Source: Bradyrhizobium prioriisuperbiae
Lineage (GTDB): Bacteria; Pseudomonadota; Alphaproteobacteria; Rhizobiales; Xanthobacteraceae
Direction: 5' to 3'
NCBI RefSeq assembly: GCF_032397745.1
Contig: NZ_CP135921.1
Location: 1,736,001-1,800,000 of the forward strand
Length of the DNA: 64,000 nucleotides
In this document: piece by piece, positions 32,184 to 39,929 of the stretch
Layout: each line of letters opens with the position of its first letter
Numbering within the stretch: position 1 is the first letter of the stretch
Program-made: the position numbers and the translations under genes
Notes under the pieces: model-generated
Seen by the model: only the letters and a program-made list of their open reading frames with translations
Told to the model about the DNA's origin: nothing
Database searches by the model: none

Positions 32184-33110
32184 TCATGATCGGGCATGAG
32201 CTTTTGGAGGTGAGCCGAAGGCGAACCTGTAAGCGTGGCCGAATGCACTTTGCGACGTATAGCCAACCTTGCTCGCTATGCTGGCGACAGTCTCATCACC
32301 ACGCGCCAGCGCCGCGCGCGCGATGGTGAGACGCCACGCCCGCACGTAGCTCAGCGGCGGTTGTCCCACTCGCCGCGTGAACTCCGCAGAGAAGGCAGCG
32401 CGCGACATACCGGCCACGCCAGCGAGCTGGCCCACCGTCCACGGCTGCGCGATATCCCCATGAATGGCGCGAAGTACTCGACCGAGCCGAGGATCTGACA
32501 GAGCACCAAGCCACCCGATCTCGACCTGCTCAACGCTCTCCGCGTAGGCGCGGATCGCCTCCACCAGCAACACATCGGCGAGCCGGGCACTTACAATTTC
32601 GCTACCGATGATGTCCCGCTCGGCCTCGCCTTCCATCAACCCAAGGATCGTCGCCATCGCACCGGATGCGGCCGAGGATCGGGGAACGAACAGGAAATCC
32701 GGCAGCATGCCGAGCAGGAAATCCGCGTTCCCCGGATCGAACGAGACGGCTCCCCCGATCGCGACCGTCTCGTCACCCCCGAGACGCGCGGTATCGCAGT
32801 CGGCGCCGTAGAAGGTCTGGCCATCGAGGGGAGGCAGCTCTGGGGCGCTGGCCACCGCATAGGCCGTTGGTCCGAGCAGGCAGACATCGCCTGCGCTCAT
32901 GAGCTGGGGCGCGCGCCCGGGTATCATCATCCAGCAACTGCCCCGCAGCAGCGCCACGAACTTGAGCCGGTCGAGAGCCGGAAATGCGAGAGCCCATTGG
33001 CCTGCGGCTTCCAGCTGGGTGCGGCGGGTCACCCTTGCACCAAGAACGCTGAGGACATCCGATAGCGGGTCAGTCACAGCTTTAGACGATCTCGACAAAT
33101 CCATAGACAT
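32184..33110 (-). CDS. AraC-family transcriptional regulator (cupin N-domain)
   Basis: This 308-residue regulator has an AraC cupin_6-type N-terminal domain (about 15-190) and a C-terminal helix-turn-helix pair (WTVGQLAGVAGMSRAAFSAE and VASIASKVGYTSQSAFGHAY). Proteins of this layout usually sense small metabolites and control an adjacent oxidoreductase. It is divergent from the SDR gene at 33172, with a 61-bp shared promoter region. The AraC-SDR pair forms a two-gene unit between repeats at 31965 and 34053. Confidence 0.92.
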   Translation of the reverse strand: MSMDLSRSSKAVTDPLSDVLSVLGARVTRRTQLEAAGQWALAFPALDRLKFVALLRGSCWMMIPGRAPQLMSAGDVCLLGPTAYAVASAPELPPLDGQTFYGADCDTARLGGDETVAIGGAVSFDPGNADFLLGMLPDFLFVPRSSAASGAMATILGLMEGEAERDIIGSEIVSARLADVLLVEAIRAYAESVEQVEIGWLGALSDPRLGRVLRAIHGDIAQPWTVGQLAGVAGMSRAAFSAEFTRRVGQPPLSYVRAWRLTIARAALARGDETVASIASKVGYTSQSAFGHAYRFAFGSPPKAHARS

Positions 33111-33171
33111 CCTAGCGTAGATAATCTTAGCCTAAACGCACATCTTCTTCTTTCAATGAAGGAGAATCGCA

Positions 33172-33906
33172 GTGGGTATCGAAGGCAAGGTCGTCGCCAT
33201 CACGGGCGCAAGCAGCGGGATCGGCCGCGCGACGGCGAAACTGCTCGCAGAACGCGGGGCTTTTGTCGTGCTAGGGGCTCGCCGTGAAGAAGAGCTCGCG
33301 GCCATCGTGGACGAGATCACCGCAGCAGGCGGCAAGGCCGTGCATAAGGTGACCGATGTCCGCCACCGGAGCGATCTTGAAGCGCTTGTCGCATTGGCAA
33401 TCGAGCATGGCGGCAGGCTCGACGTCATTGTGAACAATGCCGGGATTGGGCCCATATCCCGTTTCGATGCGCTGCGCGTCGAGGATTGGGACGCCATGAT
33501 CGACGTTAATCTGCGTGGCACGCTCTACGGCATCGCTGCGGCGTTGCCCGTCTTCCAGCGTCAACAGTCGGGCCACGTCATCAACATCGTCTCGACCGCG
33601 GGCATCAAGATCCTCCCCACCATGGGTGTGTATGCCGCGACCAAGAACGCGGTGCGGACCATCAGCGAAGCCTTGAGGCAGGAAGCAGGACCGCATCTGA
33701 GGGTCACCGAGGTTTCGCCGGGGATGATCTCGACCGACTTTGCAAGCTCGATAACCGATCCCGCCATGAAGTCGGCGATTGGAGAACGCGTTTCCAATGT
33801 TGCCATCCCACCAGCTTCGATCGCTCGGGGCATCGCCTACGCGATCGAGCAGCCGGCTGATGTGGACGTCGGCAGTATTGTCATACGACCGACAGCCCAA
33901 GACTGA
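33172..33906 (+). CDS. SDR family oxidoreductase
   Basis: This 244-residue classical SDR has TGASSGIG at 11-18, NNAG in the middle, S in NIVSTAG and YAATK for the catalytic Tyr/Lys. GARR after strand 2 suggests NADP(H). GTG 33172 is chosen because AAGGAG lies 8 bases upstream. The divergent AraC gene is its likely regulator. Substrate unknown; it is not a close copy of the SDR at 24674-25495. Confidence 0.93.
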   Translation: MGIEGKVVAITGASSGIGRATAKLLAERGAFVVLGARREEELAAIVDEITAAGGKAVHKVTDVRHRSDLEALVALAIEHGGRLDVIVNNAGIGPISRFDALRVEDWDAMIDVNLRGTLYGIAAALPVFQRQQSGHVINIVSTAGIKILPTMGVYAATKNAVRTISEALRQEAGPHLRVTEVSPGMISTDFASSITDPAMKSAIGERVSNVAIPPASIARGIAYAIEQPADVDVGSIVIRPTAQD

Positions 33907-34052
33907 GCGTCTGATTTCGGGTGGCTCCTCGGGCTTGGTCAATAGCCGTCCATGGGTCGATTCCCACCGGTACGGAGCTGGCTGGACGTCGTGTTCGATA
34001 TCCGCGTACGTGGTCCGTGTGGCAATCGGCGGGGAATGAGTAGCCATCGCGC

Positions 34053-34092
34053 GCAATATCGCACCGTAGGGTGTAATCGGCGGGGCTGGCGG
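34053..34092. repeat. tRNA-Ser 3'-flank repeat
   Basis: These 40 bp run from the downstream flank of tRNA-Ser(CGA) into its CCA end and align without gaps to 31965-32004. With that copy they bracket the 2.1-kb AraC-SDR unit. Confidence 0.75.
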
Positions 34093-34176
34093 AGAGGGGG
34101 GGATTCGAACCCCCGATAGGCTTGCACCTATGCCGCATTTCGAGTGCGGTACAATCAACCACTCTGCCACCTCTCC
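34087..34176 (-). tRNA. tRNA-Ser(CGA)
   Basis: On the minus strand the gene begins GGAGAGGTGGCAGAGTGG and ends CCTCTCCGCCA, with a 7-bp acceptor stem, T-arm GGGGGTTCGAATCCCCC and a long variable arm. The anticodon loop in CCGCA-CTCGAAA-TGCGG gives CGA. The CCA is encoded. At 90 nt this is a class II serine tRNA. Its 3' flank resembles repeats inside the neighbouring accessory region. Confidence 0.97.
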
Positions 34177-34487
34177 GCGGGGCCGAAACGACGGGCCGAG
34201 GCCCGTCCGGTTGTGGGGGGTGTTCTATGCGAGGATTCCTGGAGAAACAAGGCGGCAGGGGCGGAGATTTTCCCTCCTTCGCGCTGCGCGCTTCGGAGGA
34301 CTGGCCCTCTGGGCCGGGATTGGGCCGGGGATCGGCTGAGAACGATGAATTTCCGGGCGGATTTCGGCCTCGGGCCTCGATCCCGCCGTGGCCCATCCCT
34401 TCGAGACTCGCCGCGACAAGCGGCTCGCGCCTCAGGGGTGACGTCGTGGGTGTGGTGAGACGGCTTGCCCGGCCGGGCCTCGTCGCC
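34177..34487. other. Intergenic region without supported gene
   Basis: A hairpin, ACGGGCC-GA-GGCCCGT (about 34191-34206), lies next to the 5' side of the tRNA gene. The rest is GC-rich with repeat-like fragments (for example CCCTTCGAGACTCGCC near 34397). Open frames here are long only because of GC content. Confidence 0.5.
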
Positions 34488-34769
34488 CTACCCCCTGACG
34501 CGGACGACCCGTCGGGTCTTTGGATCAACCATCACCGGGCCGCCGAGCTGCAGCTCCGCCTGCGGCACATGCAGCGCGATGAGCGGGGCCTTGACCTGGA
34601 ACAGGCCGGCATGATGCTGCGCCTTGCGCTCGATCTCCGCCTCGGTTTGCGGCTTCGCGCCGCCGACCGTGACCACGGTATGGACATGGCGGATGCGGCC
34701 GTCGGCGTCGAACAGCACGCAGGTTTTTTCCGAGCTTCGCAGATCGCGCGTGCTGGAGATCAGGGTCAC
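34488..34769 (-). CDS. Hypothetical protein, 93 aa
   Basis: The frame starts at GTG 34769 (MTLISSTRDLRSSEKTCVLF) behind GGAGG that overlaps the end of the upstream gene. It encodes a soluble protein with a beta-rich opening (VLFDADGRIRHVHTVVTVGG) and no recognised family. The gene follows the 120-residue hypothetical with about 4 bases between stop and start, so the two are coupled. Confidence 0.65.
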   Translation of the reverse strand: MTLISSTRDLRSSEKTCVLFDADGRIRHVHTVVTVGGAKPQTEAEIERKAQHHAGLFQVKAPLIALHVPQAELQLGGPVMVDPKTRRVVRVRG

Positions 34770-34773
34770 GGCG

Positions 34774-35136
34774 TCAGCCTCCAAAAAAATCCATCCGGAA
34801 CAGCGCGCGCCCGGATGTCAGGTGGATGGCTTGCTGGATGAAGAAGGTGATGGACTGGATGTCGTGATCGAACAGCGCCGGCCGCCAGGAGGTGCTCGAC
34901 GTCCCGTCATAGACCTGGTGGAAGGCGCCGTTACCGCTCGCATCCAGGGTGTAATAATCCATGATGCCGGCGACGATATTGATGAGCGGCGCACCGCCTT
35001 CGGCATGGGACACCGCGCGATACAGCGACGACGACAGCATCAGGTCGTAGCCTTGATCGAGCGTAATCTCGAGGGTGTGATTTCCGGCGGCATCAACTTC
35101 GCCGATCTTGTGCATGTCCGTGCGATAAATCGACAT
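34774..35136 (-). CDS. Hypothetical protein, 120 aa
   Basis: The product MSIYRTDMHKIGEVDAAGNH… is a soluble, beta-rich protein without a recognised domain. GGAG is placed 7-8 bases before the ATG. It is the first gene of a two-gene unit with the 93-residue protein. The repeated aromatic segments (DYYTLDASGNGAFHQVYDGT, FFIQQAIHLTSG) suggest a compact structural protein. Function unknown. Confidence 0.65.
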   Translation of the reverse strand: MSIYRTDMHKIGEVDAAGNHTLEITLDQGYDLMLSSSLYRAVSHAEGGAPLINIVAGIMDYYTLDASGNGAFHQVYDGTSSTSWRPALFDHDIQSITFFIQQAIHLTSGRALFRMDFFGG

Positions 35137-35320
35137 CAGGGCTCTCCGCGTTGGGTGCCTTTGCGCATGCGCGCGGCACCGGCCTGCGCGAGAGCCTGAA
35201 GAGGCCCGGCACGCTTGCCACTGCCGTGTCGCTTGCGATCACTCAATTGGTCCGCAGAGCGGGAGAACGGTTCAACGGAATGACTGAACGGTCGTCACCG
35301 GACGAGCTCCGCGCGCGGCC

Positions 35321-36442
35321 CTACTCCTTCTTGCCGTTCTTCTTCTCGGCCTTCTCGTCTTTCTTGTCCTTCTTCTCCGCCTTCTCCTTGTCCCTGCGGT
35401 TGGTGAAGCGGGCGTTGCCCAAACCCGTGCCGATGGTCAGCACGCCCCAGTGCTTGTGCTCCTGCATGAAGGGCACTTCGGAGAGGCCCTGCACCACGCC
35501 GTCATTGTGCATCAGCACCGCGGTGTCGTTGCCATCGATCTCGGGGATTGCAGACACGAGTTCGGCGGGCAGGTTGAAGCGGCTGCTTTCCCAGTTGCCC
35601 GGAAGATTCTGCGCGCCCTTTTCGATGGCGCCGTCGGCGTCGATCACGCCGGGGCAGGAGACGCCGATAAAGGGCGTGAGTTTCAAGCCCTCCTTCTCGG
35701 CCTCGCCGATCAGCTCCTTCAGCATCTTGACCAGTTTTTTCACCGCGCCCTCGCGGGTCGGCTCGTCGTCGGCATGACGCCACAGCTGTGATTTCCAGAC
35801 ACTGGCCTTGGAGAGATCCGGCGCCTTGTTCTGCCGGGTCTCCACCACGCCGCAGCGGATGTTGGAGCCGCCGATATCGATGGCCAGGATGCAATCGTGG
35901 CCCTGGAAGATCCATGAGGGCGCGAGATGCATGCAGCCGATCAGACCGGCTTCATCGGGATGATGGCGGATCGGCACCAGGTCCACCTTGTGGCCGTCGG
36001 CCTTGAGAATGATGTCGGCGCGCGCGATCACGAGCTCGCCGAGGCGGCTCTGGCGGAAACCGCCGCCGACCACAATGACCTCGGTCTTGTCCCAAGCCTT
36101 GGTTTTCAGAAATCGCTGGGTGACATGGGCAAGCTCGCGGGCGAACTCCTCGATGGCGCTGTGCACCAGGGCCGCGGCGGCGAGGTCGTCGCCGACCATG
36201 ATCTTGTCGAGGTCTTTTTTGGAGATCTTGTCGGTCGGCATGTCGCCGAACGGATCCTCGCCGGCCTTGCGCAGCGGCTTGCGCCAGTCCTCCAGGATGT
36301 CCATGAACGCGCCCTTGCTGGCGCGATCGCCCAGGAAGCCGTTCTCGTCCTTCAGTTCGATGTTGTAGCTATCGATATCGACCGACGGCAGCCGTTCCGC
36401 GCCGTGCCTGCCAATGCCGGCGGTCACCAGGTCCTCAGCCAT
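35321..36442 (-). CDS. ROK/actin-fold kinase-like protein with permuted motif order
   Basis: This 373-residue protein carries ROK/sugar-kinase motifs in a different order. The adenosine-type motif EVIVVGGGFRQSRLGE comes first (about 121-136), then phosphate-1 LAIDIGGSNIRCGVVE (about 186-201), then GVSCPGVID and phosphate-2 TIGTGLGNARF near 341-351. In standard ROK proteins DIGGT is N-terminal and the GGG motif C-terminal. The zinc motif C-x-C-G-x2-G-C-x-E is not seen. The tail is a lysine/glutamate run (KEKAEKKDKKDEKAEKKNGK). The start at 36442 is set by GAGGA. It may phosphorylate a sugar or act as a regulator; activity is uncertain. Confidence 0.8.
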   Translation of the reverse strand: MAEDLVTAGIGRHGAERLPSVDIDSYNIELKDENGFLGDRASKGAFMDILEDWRKPLRKAGEDPFGDMPTDKISKKDLDKIMVGDDLAAAALVHSAIEEFARELAHVTQRFLKTKAWDKTEVIVVGGGFRQSRLGELVIARADIILKADGHKVDLVPIRHHPDEAGLIGCMHLAPSWIFQGHDCILAIDIGGSNIRCGVVETRQNKAPDLSKASVWKSQLWRHADDEPTREGAVKKLVKMLKELIGEAEKEGLKLTPFIGVSCPGVIDADGAIEKGAQNLPGNWESSRFNLPAELVSAIPEIDGNDTAVLMHNDGVVQGLSEVPFMQEHKHWGVLTIGTGLGNARFTNRRDKEKAEKKDKKDEKAEKKNGKKE

Positions 36443-36572
36443 TGAAACTCCTCGGATCCCTCTTGAGCCGGGGTAACGGCTGTGGAACCCGTTGGTTTCA
36501 TGGGGACTTCGCAGAGGCAAGCCATTGTCAGAACAGCGAAAATAGCCGTTTAATGGGCAGCTCCTCATATTC

Positions 36573-36668
36573 AGTGTCATCCGCGGGCTTGACCCGCGGA
36601 TCCAGCTTTCTTCGCGAGAGGTGAAAGAAAGCTGGATTGCCGGGTCAAGCCCGGCAATGACGGAGTGG
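36573..36668. repeat. Composite palindromic repeat
   Basis: TCATCCGCGGGCTTGACCCG…GGATCCAGC and GCTGGATTGCCGGGTCAAGC…GGCAATGACGG face each other, with a longer outer pairing ATCCAGCTTTCTT / AAGAAAGCTGGAT (about 36599-36655). The spacer 36443-36730 has no gene. Confidence 0.8.
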
Positions 36669-36730
36669 GGATGCGGGGCCTAAACACCCAAAAACAGGCC
36701 CATTTTGGCCGGTTTTGGCGGCCGTTTGCC

Positions 36731-36758
36731 TTGACTCGTGCCCGTCACACTCTATAAA
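36731..36758 (+). promoter_or_regulatory. Probable promoter of rplU-rpmA
   Basis: TTGACT (36731-36736) and TATAAA (36753-36758) are separated by 16 bp, a good vegetative promoter match, 160 bp before rplU. Transcripts would include the hairpin at 36769-36790. Confidence 0.65.
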
Positions 36759-36768
36759 GCCAGCAACC

Positions 36769-36790
36769 CGGCGCGGGATTTCTCGCGCCG
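36769..36790 (+). promoter_or_regulatory. Leader hairpin upstream of rplU
   Basis: CGGCGCG (36769-36775) pairs with CGCGCCG (36784-36790) around an 8-nt loop, followed by TTTGTTTTGG. It lies just after the likely transcription start and could be an attenuator or a ribosomal-protein binding leader. Not matched to a named class. Confidence 0.5.
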
Positions 36791-36918
36791 TTTGTTTTGG
36801 CATGTCCCACAAGTTGTTTTTGTGAGCCGCCAAACATCACAAACCATAACGACTGACAAGAAGCCGGCCCCGGGGTTCGCTCCGAAGGCGCGGATCATGA
36901 ACACGAAGGATAACAACG

Positions 36919-37311
36919 ATGTTCGCAGTCATCAAAACCGGCGGCCGGCAGTACCGTGTCGTTCCGGATGATGTCTTGGAAATTGGCAAGATCGCCGGCG
37001 ATGTCGGCACGATCGTGCAGCTGGGTGAAGTGCTTGTCGTGGGCGGCGATACGCCGATCCTCGGCCTGCCGACGGTGGCCGGTGCCGCTGTTGCGGCCGA
37101 AGTTCTCGACCACAAGCGCGGCCCGAAGGTGATCGCTTTCAAGAAGCGCCGCCGCAAGAATTCACGCCGCAAGCGCGGCTATCGCGACGAAATCACGGTG
37201 ATCCGCATCACTGAGATCCTGACCGACGGCAAGGCCCCTAGCGTGGGACCGCGGCCGAAGCGGGAAAAGAAGGTGGTCGAGGCGCCGGTTGCCGGCGACA
37301 CGGCCGCTTAA
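36919..37311 (+). CDS. rplU: 50S ribosomal protein L21
   Basis: This 130-residue L21 opens MFAVIKTGGRQYRVVPDDVL and has the basic RNA-binding segment AFKKRRRKNSRRKRGYR. A proline/lysine tail (about 113-130) extends past the core, as in other alphaproteobacteria. It binds 23S rRNA in the large subunit. rpmA follows 151 bases downstream, the standard pairing. Confidence 0.98.
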   Translation: MFAVIKTGGRQYRVVPDDVLEIGKIAGDVGTIVQLGEVLVVGGDTPILGLPTVAGAAVAAEVLDHKRGPKVIAFKKRRRKNSRRKRGYRDEITVIRITEILTDGKAPSVGPRPKREKKVVEAPVAGDTAA

Positions 37312-37462
37312 CAGCGCCTGATCGAGAGCGTCTGATCGAAGAGGGTATCTTGGCGGCCGTGCGGCTGCCAAGAAGGCCTCTAAGGTCAGACGTTAGTGAC
37401 AAAACGTGAGATGATTCCGTCAAGGAATCGGGCTACACACAGAACGGCATCGGAGACGAGCA

Positions 37463-37735
37463 ATGGCTCATAAAAAAGCAGGCGGTTCATCCCGCAACGG
37501 CCGTGATTCCGCGGGCAAGCGCCTCGGCATCAAGGCCTTCGGTGGCGAGCACGTCATCCCCGGCAACATCATCGCGCGCCAGCGCGGCACCACGTGGCAT
37601 CCCGGCCAGAACGTCGGCATGGGCACCGATCATACCCTGTTCGCCAAAGTCGAAGGCCGCGTCGAGTTCCGTGCGAAAGCCAACGGCCGCACCTTCATTT
37701 CGGTACTTCCGATCACTGAAGCCGCGGCCGAATAA
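37463..37735 (+). CDS. rpmA: 50S ribosomal protein L27
   Basis: This 90-residue L27 ([22 protein letters not shown]) has the flexible basic N-terminus that reaches the peptidyl-transferase centre. It begins directly with MAHKK, so there is no N-terminal extension requiring cleavage. It is probably co-transcribed with rplU and ends before a strong terminator at 37796-37826. Confidence 0.98.
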   Translation: MAHKKAGGSSRNGRDSAGKRLGIKAFGGEHVIPGNIIARQRGTTWHPGQNVGMGTDHTLFAKVEGRVEFRAKANGRTFISVLPITEAAAE

Positions 37736-37795
37736 ACGGTGGACACCATACGAGTCCGCCGGTCCTGCTGAACCGGTGGAGCTCGTGAAGCTCCT

Positions 37796-37826
37796 AAGGG
37801 AGGCGGGCAACCAGCCTCCCTTTTTC
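37796..37826 (+). terminator. Rho-independent terminator after rpmA
   Basis: AAGGGAGGC (37796-37804) pairs with GCCTCCCTT (37814-37822) around a short loop, followed by TTTTTC. It ends the rplU-rpmA transcript. Confidence 0.9.
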
Positions 37827-37907
37827 TATGCCGTGTCGTCTAAACGCAAAACCGGTACCCACTTTTGCTGACGACACGGGATTGTTGCGCGTTCTCTTCA
37901 CGCGTTT

Positions 37908-37928
37908 TTCGCAAAACGGTTTTGCGAA
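37908..37928. repeat. TTCGCAAAA-CGG-TTTTGCGAA palindrome
   Basis: Perfect 9-bp arms with a 3-bp centre, 30 bp before the GNAT start. Upstream, CGCAAAACCGG…TTTTGCTGACGACACG (37846-37878) is a related sequence that recurs in this kind of genome from memory. It could be an operator or a dispersed repeat. Confidence 0.7.
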
Positions 37929-37957
37929 CAGCGCGTCACCGCCCAAGGAGCATCACG

Positions 37958-38548
37958 ATGTTGCAGGAACTGCCAATCTCCACATTACGCGAAGGAAGTA
38001 CCCTCGTCCTCGAGACGGCCCGACTGGTGTTGCGCCAGCCGACCCTCGCGGACGTAAAAGCCATCGCGCGCCTGGTCAATGATCGCCGCGTGGCCGACAA
38101 CCTGCGCCGCGTCCCGCATCCGTATACGCGCGATGACGCCGTCGACTTCGTCAGCGCCGCGGCCACCGCAGAGCGCGACACCGTGTTCCTGATCGAGCAC
38201 AACCGCACCCCGATCGGCGTCGTCGGCCTCGACTGGCAGACATCGGACCAGCCCGAGCTCGGCTACTGGCTGGGCGTGGAGTCCTGGGGCCGTGGCTTCG
38301 CCACCGAGGCGGCACGCGCCGTGATCGACTATGCGTTTGAAGCCTACGCCGTCGAACGCCTGGTCTCCGGCGCCCGCGTCATCAATCCCGCGTCACGCCA
38401 CATCCTGGAGAAGTGCGGCTTCCAGTGGACCGGCGTCGAGCTGCATCGCTTTCTCGCGCTGGGGTCCTCCACGCCGGTGGATCGTTTCCGCCTGGACCGC
38501 AGCGTGTGGGCCTCGCTGAAGAGCTGGGGGGCGAGTACGCGAAGGTGA
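37958..38548 (+). CDS. GNAT family N-acetyltransferase (RimJ/RimL-like)
   Basis: This 196-residue acetyltransferase has TARLVLRQPTLADVKAIARL at the start and the acetyl-CoA site YWLGVESWGRGFATEAARAV, followed by NPASRHILEKCGF, all typical of RimJ/RimL. ATG 37958 has AAGGAG at 37945-37950; the frame is open further upstream but without a site. The gene sits after rpmA as in related genomes. The substrate could be a protein N-terminus or a small amine. Confidence 0.9.
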   Translation: MLQELPISTLREGSTLVLETARLVLRQPTLADVKAIARLVNDRRVADNLRRVPHPYTRDDAVDFVSAAATAERDTVFLIEHNRTPIGVVGLDWQTSDQPELGYWLGVESWGRGFATEAARAVIDYAFEAYAVERLVSGARVINPASRHILEKCGFQWTGVELHRFLALGSSTPVDRFRLDRSVWASLKSWGASTRR

Positions 38549-38602
38549 GTGTGTGATGCGTTTGTGCGCTTCGCTGTGAGGGCGAAACACCTCTCCATTT
38601 TC

Positions 38603-38755
38603 GGCGTCATCGCCCGGCCGAAGGACCGGGCGATCCAGTATCCCAGGGCAAGCTGATGACAAGGGCGAGCGCGACGCTCGCCGCTTCTATCTCAGCGTTT
38701 ATCCATCGGCCGTGTTGCCTACTGGGTCGCCCGGTCAAGCCGGGCGACGACAGCG
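38603..38755. repeat. Composite palindromic repeat (REP pair)
   Basis: Left unit TCATCGCCCGGCCGAAGGAC…GGGCGATCCAGTA (from 38605) and right unit TACTGGGTCGCCCGGTCAAG…CCGGGCGACGACA (38720-38753) are in inverted orientation around about 80 bp. The same pair occurs at 8374, 48557, 52086 and 58635. There is no gene in 38549-38800. Confidence 0.85.
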
Positions 38756-38800
38756 GAGGATGGCGAGACGCATCGCATCTCACTGCGTCCCACGACTTCA

Positions 38801-39721
38801 CTATCCCGGCGGGGCATCCACGACCTCGGCCCCACGCCCCAGCGCCTGCTCGCGCAGGAAGATGTAGAGGCCGGCGCCGATGATGATGGCGGCGCCGATC
38901 AGCGTGGGCATCGACGGCACGTCGTTGAACACCACATACCCGAAGATCACCGCCCAGATGATCATGGTGTATTGATACGGCACCACGATACTGGCGGGCG
39001 CGAGCTTGAGCGAGCGGTTCAGACAAAACAGCGCACTCACCGAAATCAATCCCGCGACCACGAACAATCCGAGATCCGGCAGCGACGGCGTCACCCAGCC
39101 GAACGGCGCCAGCACGGCGCCGACCGTAAACGTGCCGGCGAACTGGCTGGCCGCCAGCACCACGTCGGGGGTCTTGCGCAGCATGCGGGTGATCACCATC
39201 AGCACGGAGAATGAGAGGCTGCCGGTGAGCGCGATCAGCGACGGCCAGCCGATCGACTGCGACGAGGGCTGCAGCGCGATCAGCACGCCGCAGAAGCCCA
39301 CGGCCACCGCGCTCCAGCGCCGCCAGCCGACATGCTCGCCGAGGAAGATGGCTGAGGCCGCGGTGACGAAGATGGGGGCTGCGAGATAACAGGTGATGAT
39401 ATCGGCCAGCGGCAGGTACACCGCGGCAAGAAAAAACATGCCGACTTCGGCGGTGGAGAACACGATGCGCGCGATCTGCAAGGCCGGCCGCTCCAGCGCC
39501 GTGAACACGGTGCGCTGGCGCCACATCATCGGTGCGATGATCAGGAACGCGGCACAGGCGCGCAGCCACAGCAATTGCCCCACCGAATAGGTGGCGACAA
39601 TGTATTTGCCCAGCGCATCGCCGAACGAGAAGGTAAACACGGCCATCAGCATCAGGCCGATGCCGGCCAGCACCGCTGATTGAGCCTGCGCGCCACTGGG
39701 CGCGTCTGGAATCGTAGCCAT
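38801..39721 (-). CDS. EamA/DMT superfamily transporter
   Basis: This 306-residue inner-membrane protein has ten predicted hydrophobic helices in two EamA repeats (the second opens SLIALTGSLSFSVLMVITRM). Such proteins usually export amino acids or other metabolites. The start at 39721 (MATIPDAPSG) has GGGGAG about 12-17 bases upstream; longer frames to 40024 have no supporting site. No partner gene indicates the substrate. Confidence 0.9.
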   Translation of the reverse strand: MATIPDAPSGAQAQSAVLAGIGLMLMAVFTFSFGDALGKYIVATYSVGQLLWLRACAAFLIIAPMMWRQRTVFTALERPALQIARIVFSTAEVGMFFLAAVYLPLADIITCYLAAPIFVTAASAIFLGEHVGWRRWSAVAVGFCGVLIALQPSSQSIGWPSLIALTGSLSFSVLMVITRMLRKTPDVVLAASQFAGTFTVGAVLAPFGWVTPSLPDLGLFVVAGLISVSALFCLNRSLKLAPASIVVPYQYTMIIWAVIFGYVVFNDVPSMPTLIGAAIIIGAGLYIFLREQALGRGAEVVDAPPG

Positions 39722-39929
39722 TTGCGAGATCGAGCTCCCCGGCGAAAGACCGTCTTGCAGGTATCCCTGTCGATAGATCGCTCGGGGCTCGCAATCAACC
39801 CCCGCGGCTGCAGCGGCGGACCCGCAGCCATGCATCGTTTGTCGAAAGCCGCGCGGGAAAACGCAATTGACGCCGGCGGCAGTGATCCTGATCATCATCG
39901 GTATTGCGTGCGAACCATGGGAGCAGCTT

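Noticed and set aside
34122..34841. 239-codon frame starting inside tRNA-Ser
   Set aside because: It overlaps the tRNA and the opposite-strand small genes and has no protein-like character.
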